From positions 1 to 9,820 of the forward strand of contig JAEYUD010000116.1 in assembly GCA_023433685.1 (NCBI GenBank): a stretch of 9,820 nt of DNA, given 5' to 3'. This stretch comes from Bacteroidota bacterium (GTDB lineage Bacteria; Bacteroidota; Ignavibacteria; Ignavibacteriales; Ignavibacteriaceae). This document shows, piece by piece, positions 1 through 5,978 of the stretch. The first letter of the stretch is position 1. Each line of letters starts with the position of its first letter. The notes under the pieces were generated by a model, which was given only the letters and a program-made list of their open reading frames with translations, made no database searches and was not told the DNA's origin. A program made the translations under genes and the position numbers.

Positions 1-24
1 GGGTGGAGGCCGCCGCGGTGGATT

Positions 25-59
25 AGTGTATAGTGTGGAGTGTAGAGTGTAGAGTGTTT
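25..59. repeat. 7-bp tandem repeat, five units
   Basis: Consecutive heptamers read AGTGTAT, AGTGTGG, AGTGTAG, AGTGTAG and AGTGTTT, all starting with AGTGT. The array is short and decays at both ends. It could vary in copy number through replication slippage. It has no coding potential. Confidence 0.75.
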
Positions 60-100
60 TTTAAACTGCAGGCCGCCGCGGCGGATCGCAAAGTTCGCGG

Positions 101-154
101 AGAGTCATTCCGCGTTCATCCGTTTAATCTGCGTGTATCCGCGTGCTAAAAACT
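101..154 (+). repeat. 54-bp direct repeat, copy 1
   Basis: This copy matches 197-250 at 53 of 54 positions; the only difference is T at 147 against C at 243. Inside the unit is a degenerate series about 10 bp apart: TCCGCGTTCA, TCCGTTTAA, TCTGCGTGTA, TCCGCGTGC. It resembles dispersed intergenic repeats of environmental Bacteroidota-type genomes (recalled, not checked). Only two copies occur and they are too long for CRISPR repeats. Confidence 0.9.
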
Positions 155-196
155 TATAAGGGATTTGGGGTTTGGGGTGGAGGGTGGAGTCCGTAG

Positions 197-250
197 AGAG
201 TCATTCCGCGTTCATCCGTTTAATCTGCGTGTATCCGCGTGCCAAAAACT
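197..250 (+). repeat. 54-bp direct repeat, copy 2
   Basis: Second copy of the unit at 101-154, starting 96 bp downstream of the first, with one mismatch. The 42 bp between copies are G-rich and contain the G-quadruplex-type motif. Near identity in non-coding DNA suggests recent duplication or active homogenisation. Confidence 0.9.
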
Positions 251-293
251 CTATGAAGGTGGGCGTGAAATATGTATAACCTTAAAACTCCAC

Positions 294-307
294 TCCGCCG
301 CGGCGGA
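294..307. repeat. GC-rich palindrome next to a stop codon
   Basis: TCCGCCGCGGCGGA is a perfect 14-bp palindrome immediately downstream of the stop codon of the leftward CPY gene. The same core recurs at 71-85 (GGCCGCCGCGGCGGA) and, with one change, at 8-22. Having no loop and no T-run after it, it is a poor candidate for an intrinsic terminator. It is more likely a repeat-family element or a protein-binding site. Confidence 0.75.
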
Positions 308-619
308 CTACACTTTCTTAACCTCAATCTTCTTCACCGGCTGGTCTGAAGTGGATTTACCGGTATAGGGGCATTCAGCGGATTTCTTCTCTTTATTGTC
401 AGTTGAGGGTGAGCCTATTTTACCGGTATAGGGGCATTGGCCTGAAGCCTTTCCATTCATGTAAGGGCATACACCGGATGCCTGTGAGTTAAGGTAGGGA
501 CACTCACTCTTTTTTGTTTCGGGTTTCGGATCTCCGGATTTAGCATGAACTGAACTGCCGTTCCAGATGAATCCAAGCAAAAATGACGCGACGAAAGCCG
601 CGTAAACGAATAACTTCAT
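308..619 (-). CDS. Small exported protein with four Cys-Pro-Tyr repeats
   Basis: A 103-residue protein of unrecognised family. Residues 1 to about 26 form a signal peptide: Lys2, then a hydrophobic stretch ending near SSVHA. The mature part is small, Lys-rich, and carries CPY at Cys40, Cys51, Cys62 and Cys83, with the first three spaced exactly 11 residues apart. The repeats read like CPYLNSQASG, CPYMNGKASG, CPYTGKI and CPYTGKS. These are its only cysteines, so metal or heme binding (Cys-Pro dipeptides are known heme-regulatory motifs) or periplasmic disulfide chemistry is possible but unproven. The start is the ATG at 617-619, supported by GGAGG five bases upstream. At the DNA level 356-375 and 419-438 are identical over 20 bp, showing internal duplication. 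The gene is divergent from the transporter gene, with about 120 bp between them. Confidence 0.75.
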   Translation of the reverse strand: MKLFVYAAFVASFLLGFIWNGSSVHAKSGDPKPETKKSECPYLNSQASGVCPYMNGKASGQCPYTGKIGSPSTDNKEKKSAECPYTGKSTSDQPVKKIEVKKV

Positions 620-739
620 TATAACCTCCGGGTTTTATTATTCGTAACCATTATTATTTATTGCAAGTTCCAATATCACGGGTGTTAGAGAATAATTGGT
701 TAATTTTGATCTTTCGATTCACGACTTTTAGTACTGAAC

Positions 740-1486
740 TTGGACGACCTTCTTAAATACTCCCTTCTCCTCATAACCGGATTTTTCACGGGCATACTGA
801 ACATAATGGCTGGAGGTGGTTCGATACTGACACTTCCGGCGCTCATTTACATCGGTCTCGATCCAAATCTCGCCAACGGAACCAACCGGATTTTCATTCT
901 GATGCAGAACCTGACCGCGGTTGTGGCGTTTTCAAGTGAGAAGATGAACTATTTTAAGGAGTCGTTCCGATTGGCGATATTCACCATTCCCGGGGCGATC
1001 GCGGGGGCACTGCTCGCGGTCAGGATAGAGGGGGATGTTTTCATAAAAATCCTCGGTGTGGTTACAATTATCCTCTCGCTTTTAATGTTCCTGCCGGTTA
1101 ACAAGGCGGCTGAAGGTGGAGAAATAAAGCACACAAAAATGGTTCTCTATCCCCTTTTATTCGGGATTGGATTTTACGGTGGATTCATACAGGCGGGCAC
1201 CGGCATATTCATCATGTTCGTTTTGCGAAGCGTTTTGAAGATCGATCTGATAAAAGTGAATGTTCACAAGGTTTTTATAGCGTTCATTTTTACGATCCCC
1301 GCCTTTCTTATTTTTGTGTTCCACAGTCAGATCGACTGGCTTGCCGGTTTCATGCTCGGCATAGGCTCCATATTTGGCGCGTGGTTCTCAGCAAAGGTGG
1401 TCGCAAAACTTGGTGAAAAAGTTATTAAAGCCGTTTTGCTCGTTTCAAGTTTATTAATTGCACTCGATCTTTTGGATATAATCTGA
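740..1486 (+). CDS. TauE/SafE (TSUP, formerly DUF81) family membrane permease
   Basis: A 248-residue inner-membrane protein with about eight hydrophobic segments in two related halves. Family landmarks are the first-half motif GILNIMAGGGSILTLPAL (18-35) followed by LANGTNR (44-50), and the second-half GFYGGFIQAGTGIFIMFVL (144-162). TSUP proteins move sulfur-containing anions and organosulfur compounds such as sulfite, sulfoacetate or thiosulfate; the substrate here cannot be assigned. The length is normal for the family. No ATG fits: the frame is closed upstream at 707-709, and the family N-terminus is matched only from the TTG at 740 (a CTG at 734 is also possible). No clear ribosome-binding site precedes it. 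The stop is 1 bp before the next gene's ATG, so the two are probably co-translated. Confidence 0.85.
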   Translation: MDDLLKYSLLLITGFFTGILNIMAGGGSILTLPALIYIGLDPNLANGTNRIFILMQNLTAVVAFSSEKMNYFKESFRLAIFTIPGAIAGALLAVRIEGDVFIKILGVVTIILSLLMFLPVNKAAEGGEIKHTKMVLYPLLFGIGFYGGFIQAGTGIFIMFVLRSVLKIDLIKVNVHKVFIAFIFTIPAFLIFVFHSQIDWLAGFMLGIGSIFGAWFSAKVVAKLGEKVIKAVLLVSSLLIALDLLDII

Positions 1487-1487
1487 T

Positions 1488-3152
1488 ATGCTTACAAAGA
1501 AACTATTTCCGCTACTGATTCTTCTTTCTGTCACCCTCTCCGCGCAGGTTGAGAATGTGAATATCGAAAACCCTGTTTATCCCTTCCTGAAAAGGATGAA
1601 GGTAAAAGGGATAATAGAAAGCATTCACGATGATGTGCCCAACATGTCGCGCCAGGAAGTGAATGATTACCTCGATATCATCAGGCAAAAGCAGCATCTC
1701 CTCACTACCACCGAAAGGGAGAGATTGAAGTGGTTCACAGAAAATTTCTCGGGAAAAACCCGGGGTGATGACGTAACCAACCTACTTGGTGGAATGAGTT
1801 TCGGGCAGAATCTTGAGGATATTTTCTCAAACAAATTGAAGTATTTCTACGCTTATAACGACTCCACCGTCTCGATGTACGCCGAAGGGATCGGTTCGCT
1901 CCAATATGGCCACCGTATGAAACCGGATATAAACAACGCGGCAATTTACGATATGGGTTTCCGGGTGCAGGGATCGATCACCGACAACTTCGGATACATG
2001 CTTTATGTTGTAAAGGGGCTGGCAACCGGAAACAGGGATTTCTCGGTTACAGTCGATCCAAGGCTGAATCACAACTTCAAGTTTGTGGAGAATCTTGAGT
2101 CAACTCCGAGTTATGACTACACAGATGGCTATCTGAAGTGGAGCTCAAGACCCAAACCCGGCACGGAGTTTCTCGCGCAGATCGGAAGGGAGAAAACACG
2201 GTTCGCCCCCGGATATAACGCCAATCTCGTTTGGTCGGGTGAGCACGCCGACCTCGACTTTATCAAGTTCCAGTTCAAATACGGACCCGTGCGCTACACT
2301 TCATATCAGGCATCTACTGTAGGACGCTATCAAGCGATAAGGAGTGACAATTACACCAAGTACATCGCCGCGAACAAGTTCCAGCTACACCTCCCTGATG
2401 CCTTTGATATTTCGATCGGTGAAGTTATCGTATATTCCGACCGTGCCATAGATCTGGCTTATCTGAATCCTCTGATTTTTTACAAATTCGGGGAAATGTC
2501 GCTTCAGGACAGGGATAATGCAACCGTCTTTTTCGACCTGCAAACCGATTTTATTCCGAACCTGGAACTGCAGGCAACCTTTTTCCTTGACGAGAATATT
2601 CTCAGCAACATGGGTGATCTCGACCGTTTTTCGAACAAGACCGCTTATCAGATCGGGGCTTACTGGTACACCCCCGTCAGTGATCTTGTGATTATCGGTG
2701 AGTACACCCGGATCAGACCTTTCGTGTATACACATACAAATCCCAAAAACACGTATACTTCATGGGACGACCCCCTCGGACATCCGATCGGACCTAATGC
2801 CGACCAGATCTGGCTGAAAGCTGAATATGCTCTGAACAGGGCAACAAATCTATACGCCGCCTACAGTTTCACGAGAAAAGGGTGGAATTTATACGACGCA
2901 TCAGGCAAATTGATTTACAACGCCGGAGGAAATCTTTTTGAGCCACACGTTGAGAAGGTTGACCCCGATCACGTACAGTTCCTCTCAGGAGATGTTTATC
3001 ATTACACGAAATTTGAGGCGGGGGTTGACTTCGAGGCTTTCAGAGACCTTCACTTCACTCTTGCCATTAAGAACAACCTTGCCAGGCAGGTTTCAACCGG
3101 AAACATTGATGAAACCACTTGGATATACTTTAAATTTACCATAGAGTATTAA
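1488..3152 (+). CDS. Outer-membrane beta-barrel protein, capsule assembly Wzi-like
   Basis: 554 residues. Residues 1-20 are a signal peptide (MLTKK, a hydrophobic core, cleavage near LSAQ). The N-terminal part reads NPVYPFLKRMKVKGIIESI and then MSRQEVNDYL, which resembles the Tyr-x-x-Leu...Arg...Gly and Ser-Arg patterns at the start of Wzi-like proteins. The rest is rich in alternating aromatic and polar residues, as expected for beta-strands, and the last residues (IYFKFTIEY) end on an aromatic, a usual outer-membrane barrel signal. In enteric bacteria Wzi binds capsular polysaccharide at the cell surface; that role here is inferred from weak similarity, so an uncharacterised porin is an alternative. 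The ATG follows the permease stop within TGATATG and has no strong Shine-Dalgarno, which fits translational coupling. Confidence 0.6.
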   Translation: MLTKKLFPLLILLSVTLSAQVENVNIENPVYPFLKRMKVKGIIESIHDDVPNMSRQEVNDYLDIIRQKQHLLTTTERERLKWFTENFSGKTRGDDVTNLLGGMSFGQNLEDIFSNKLKYFYAYNDSTVSMYAEGIGSLQYGHRMKPDINNAAIYDMGFRVQGSITDNFGYMLYVVKGLATGNRDFSVTVDPRLNHNFKFVENLESTPSYDYTDGYLKWSSRPKPGTEFLAQIGREKTRFAPGYNANLVWSGEHADLDFIKFQFKYGPVRYTSYQASTVGRYQAIRSDNYTKYIAANKFQLHLPDAFDISIGEVIVYSDRAIDLAYLNPLIFYKFGEMSLQDRDNATVFFDLQTDFIPNLELQATFFLDENILSNMGDLDRFSNKTAYQIGAYWYTPVSDLVIIGEYTRIRPFVYTHTNPKNTYTSWDDPLGHPIGPNADQIWLKAEYALNRATNLYAAYSFTRKGWNLYDASGKLIYNAGGNLFEPHVEKVDPDHVQFLSGDVYHYTKFEAGVDFEAFRDLHFTLAIKNNLARQVSTGNIDETTWIYFKFTIEY

Positions 3153-3164
3153 TATTAGACATTT

Positions 3165-3193
3165 TTGTTATTTTTGTAGCGTTCTATTAATAT
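3165..3193 (+). promoter_or_regulatory. Possible promoter of the Cas6-like gene
   Basis: In the 115-bp gap before the Cas6-like gene, TTGTTA (3165-3170) and TAATAT (3188-3193) are 17 bp apart, a sigma-70-like arrangement with four of six matches in each box. Overlapping it, TATTTTTG (3169-3176) fits the Bacteroidota -7 consensus TAnnTTTG, but no TTG-type -33 box sits at the proper distance. Either way the gene may have its own promoter. Confidence 0.3.
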
Positions 3194-3267
3194 TGTTCCC
3201 GCTTGCCCTCTTCACGCGGGGAGTTAGTAGTTTTTAATCAGTCAAATCACAGTTCTATACGGGATCT

Positions 3268-4080
3268 ATGCGAATAAGAATTGCGGTTCAATTCGAACCG
3301 AAAAAGTTATCGGTCAACTATAACTACGGCATATCTACAGCGATCAGAAGATTGCTCAGGATAGGTACGCCCGGTTTTATTGACTTTGCCAAGGAGAACG
3401 GTTTCCAGTTTGATGCCAGGAAGTTCGACCTTTTCACCTTTTCGCTTCGCTTCGAAAAAATGAAAATGTCGGGTCCAATGATTCAGCTTGTCTCTCCTAA
3501 AGCGTACATACACGTTTCATTCCCGATTCTTCAGGATTTTCTCGATTTTGATCAACTTGCCTCTTCGGTTCGCAAGGAGTTCAAGATAAAAATTGAAGGT
3601 GAAGAAATTGGTATAAAGGGAGTGAAGCTTGATTTTGTTCCTGAAACTTCTTTCAGTTCTGAAATGAGGTTCATATTTCTCAGCCCGCTGGTTCTTTCCA
3701 CTTTTAGATTTATCAATCAAAGGGAAAGGGTCTACTTCCTGAGACCGGAAGACAAATTTGAAATGAACACCCTTCTCAGGGATAACCTGATAGAGAAGTA
3801 CAAACTCATCTCAAAGAATGCCGGGTATCAGGCAGGTCCCCTTCATATTGTCTGGGATGAGGAATACGCCGAGAAACACCCGAGGATCACAAAGAAGATC
3901 TGCATCGAGAATCCTAAAGCAAAACCGATGGATGTAATTGGAATTCTTTCACCTTGCACCATAATGGGAGATCCGAATCTGATCCGCACCGGTTTTATAG
4001 CCGGCTTCGGAGAAAAAACGTATCTTGGTCTCGGAATGGCAGACCACCTCTACGACAGTTCCTATTCAGACTCGATCTGA
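3268..4080 (+). CDS. cas6: Cas6-family RAMP protein, orphan and probably non-cleaving
   Basis: 270 residues, normal for Cas6, the endoribonuclease that cuts CRISPR precursor RNA. The N-terminus (MRIRIAVQFEP, then LSVNYNYGISTAIRRLL at 14-30) and FDLFTFSLRF (53-62) match the first ferredoxin-like fold. The C-terminal GFIAGFGEKTYLGLGMAD (242-259) is the glycine-rich loop typical of Cas6. By recalled alignment to the Pyrococcus furiosus enzyme, the catalytic Tyr31, His46 and Lys52 fall on Arg27, Lys42 and Asp54: the usual AIYxLL is AIRRLL and the usual LHE is AKE. Cleavage by the usual mechanism is therefore unlikely, although some archaeal Cas6 proteins work without this His. No array or other cas gene is visible. 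The start ATG has a weak GGGA nearby. The 3' end overlaps the convergent TPR gene by 19 bp. Confidence 0.8.
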   Translation: MRIRIAVQFEPKKLSVNYNYGISTAIRRLLRIGTPGFIDFAKENGFQFDARKFDLFTFSLRFEKMKMSGPMIQLVSPKAYIHVSFPILQDFLDFDQLASSVRKEFKIKIEGEEIGIKGVKLDFVPETSFSSEMRFIFLSPLVLSTFRFINQRERVYFLRPEDKFEMNTLLRDNLIEKYKLISKNAGYQAGPLHIVWDEEYAEKHPRITKKICIENPKAKPMDVIGILSPCTIMGDPNLIRTGFIAGFGEKTYLGLGMADHLYDSSYSDSI

Positions 4081-5906
4081 TATAACTCTCCAAGTGTTTT
4101 CCCCTTCGCGGGGTCGAAGAGAAGCTCTATTTCAACAAATTTGAAAATCCCTGATTTTTTGATGTAGAGCTTCTTTTTGTCAGCGAGTTGCGCTCTTACC
4201 TCTCCGAACAGCCTGTCATGGAATTTCTTGCCTCTCTCGTCCCTTGAAGTTTTTTGGTACTCCGGAAAAACTTTCTCTTCCAGATCATTCCCATCTTTCA
4301 GTTGAATGAACTTAGGGTCACCAGATTCACCACCTTTAAGAACAAGCACACCATACCCAATTTCACCAGGGTATTTGTTGCTGTTTATCTCACCCCTAAG
4401 GATAACAATGGTGGCTTCATCCTTGCCGAGTCTCGCAAGATGATCTTCCCATTTGAAATTCAGTTTATAGAAAGTTGAAGAGAAAAGTGTGTCTTTCGCG
4501 AGTACCGCGGCGGTTGCACTGAAAGCGTTGTAGATGGTATCAAGATTCTCATTCCATGTTACAAGGTCTTTCCTGGTCAGAAGCCTCAACCCGGCGTAAT
4601 ACTCAGCGTGCCGCAGCCAGAAAGTGTAGTCGTTCTCCTGATCATTCAGATATGTACCGTCGAGCTTTGTCTTGGCGAACCAGAATTTCCCGGGGTTTAG
4701 CGAGGCGAGGATCAGGTAGTTATTGAAAGCAAGGTGGCGCACTTCATCATTTGAAGCCATCTGTGTCAGATAGATCGAATTGTAAAGTCCGAATGCTTCT
4801 TCCGCGTCTTTTTCAACCTGCTGAATGTCAGGCACCGGAAGTCCGGGATAAAGGAACTGCCTGATATCGAGACTCCGGGCGAAGAATTCACCAAGCATTA
4901 GTGCGGCTTCCTCCATGCGTCCCTGCCTGAAAAAAACTTTTATAAGGTGAAGTGCTGCCTTGTTCACATCGGGGTTCATATCATCAAGAAGTTCTTTCCT
5001 TCCCTGATACACTTCAATACCGTATTCTTCAGCCTTTACCAGATCACCCTGCAGTAGCTTGAGGTCAGCGTAATCAGACAGGAAATCGAAGAAAACCTGG
5101 CTCTTTTTGGTGTATCTCGGTTCGATCACACTCAACCCGTTGAAGATCAGGGAGTCGGCGAGCTTCAGATCCCCTTTTTCCTTGTAAAGCATCGCGAGCT
5201 GCCTTAGACCCCCCAGAAACGCGGGATGGGGGGTACCGACCTTGTAAGTCAGTATTTTCAGACCTGATTTATAGAGAGAGTCCGCCCTGTGAAAATCACC
5301 AACTTTAGCGAAAACATCACCGAGGTAGATCTGATTGATCGCGAAAACGGGGTCATCTTTACCGGTGATCTTTTCCCGGATCTTAATTGAATATGCAAGA
5401 TAATTTATAGCGTTCGGAATATCGACCATGAAATAGCTGACCCTGCCTATGTTCGCGAGGTCGGCAGCGTAAACTTCATGCGCGGTACCGAGTATCTGTT
5501 TATCAATATTTTCAGCGAGAAGGTAGTACTCGAGCGCCTTTATGTAGTTTTTTCTCGTTTTGTGAAGATCACCGAGGTTTATAAGGGTGGTGGTGTACGA
5601 ATAATTATTGGTGCCGGTGGCTTTCTCTTTTATCTTCAGTGTTTTATGGAAGGTTCTTTCGGCATCAAGGTATCTGAGCCTCCTTTGATAGATCATTGCA
5701 AGATTGTTGAGTGCCTTGGCATACATCGTATCAGTTTCGCCAAACTCCTTGCGTGCCTGCTCGGCAGCCTGTTCAGCAAAAACCATCGCGATGCCAAACT
5801 GCCCCTGTGAGAAGAAGGTTTGTACCTTGTTCGAGAGCTCTTTGTAGCCCTGGGCACTGACGAGAGAAGAGAAAAGAATTACAAAAAGAAGTGATGCTCG
5901 CTTCAT
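4062..5906 (-). CDS. Exported TPR protein with truncated CHAT domain
   Basis: About 614 residues from the ATG at 5904-5906. A GTG two codons upstream (5910-5912) is possible, but neither start has a clear ribosome-binding site. Counting from the GTG, residues 3-21 are a signal peptide (MKRASLLFVILFSSLVSAQ), so the protein acts outside the cytoplasm. About 25-345 is a run of tetratricopeptide-type helical repeats (for example YAKALNNLAMIYQ, TTTLINLGDLHKTRKNYIKALEYY, LRQLAMLYKEKGDLKLADSL). From about 485 a CHAT domain begins: the WEDHLARLGKDEATIVILR entry, GYGVLVLKGG, and LYIKKSGIF where the family normally has a PDG-type motif. It ends at 616, before the region that would hold the catalytic His and Cys, so protease activity is not expected. 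The last six codons lie inside the convergent Cas6-like gene. It probably shares a transcript with the cyclase 72 bp upstream. Confidence 0.8.
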   Translation of the reverse strand: MKRASLLFVILFSSLVSAQGYKELSNKVQTFFSQGQFGIAMVFAEQAAEQARKEFGETDTMYAKALNNLAMIYQRRLRYLDAERTFHKTLKIKEKATGTNNYSYTTTLINLGDLHKTRKNYIKALEYYLLAENIDKQILGTAHEVYAADLANIGRVSYFMVDIPNAINYLAYSIKIREKITGKDDPVFAINQIYLGDVFAKVGDFHRADSLYKSGLKILTYKVGTPHPAFLGGLRQLAMLYKEKGDLKLADSLIFNGLSVIEPRYTKKSQVFFDFLSDYADLKLLQGDLVKAEEYGIEVYQGRKELLDDMNPDVNKAALHLIKVFFRQGRMEEAALMLGEFFARSLDIRQFLYPGLPVPDIQQVEKDAEEAFGLYNSIYLTQMASNDEVRHLAFNNYLILASLNPGKFWFAKTKLDGTYLNDQENDYTFWLRHAEYYAGLRLLTRKDLVTWNENLDTIYNAFSATAAVLAKDTLFSSTFYKLNFKWEDHLARLGKDEATIVILRGEINSNKYPGEIGYGVLVLKGGESGDPKFIQLKDGNDLEEKVFPEYQKTSRDERGKKFHDRLFGEVRAQLADKKKLYIKKSGIFKFVEIELLFDPAKGKTLGELYQIESE

Positions 5907-5978
5907 TTTCACCGAATCGTTAAATTTGAAAAAATACAGAATTTAAATTTAACTATCAGCGGGGAGAAAGGGAGTCCC

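Larger units (their letters stand above)
1..307. other. Gene-free repeat-rich intergenic patch
   Basis: No convincing gene lies here. The stretch is built from short repeats: a five-unit 7-bp tandem at 25-59, a GC-rich palindrome at about 8-22, 71-85 and 294-307, a 54-bp direct repeat at 101-154 and 197-250, and a G-run cluster at 160-184. A 67-codon open frame starting at 165 runs through the repeats and into the antisense of the neighbouring gene, so I do not count it as coding. The patch sits downstream of the leftward CPY-repeat gene, so that gene's transcript may read into it. What lies left of position 1 is unknown. Confidence 0.7.

Noticed and set aside
101..250. Two spaced direct repeats as a possible CRISPR array for the Cas6-like protein
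   Set aside because: Only two copies, 54 bp long and with internal 10-bp periodicity; no further units and no leader-like layout. They are about 3 kb from the Cas6-like gene.
165..368. 67-codon open frame across the repeat patch
   Set aside because: It runs through the direct repeat and then antisense through the CPY gene; composition follows the repeat, not a protein.
3198..3221. Terminator after the Wzi-like gene (CCCGC...GCGGG)
   Set aside because: The stem is only five or six pairs with a 13-base loop and the following T-run is displaced, so support is too weak to list.
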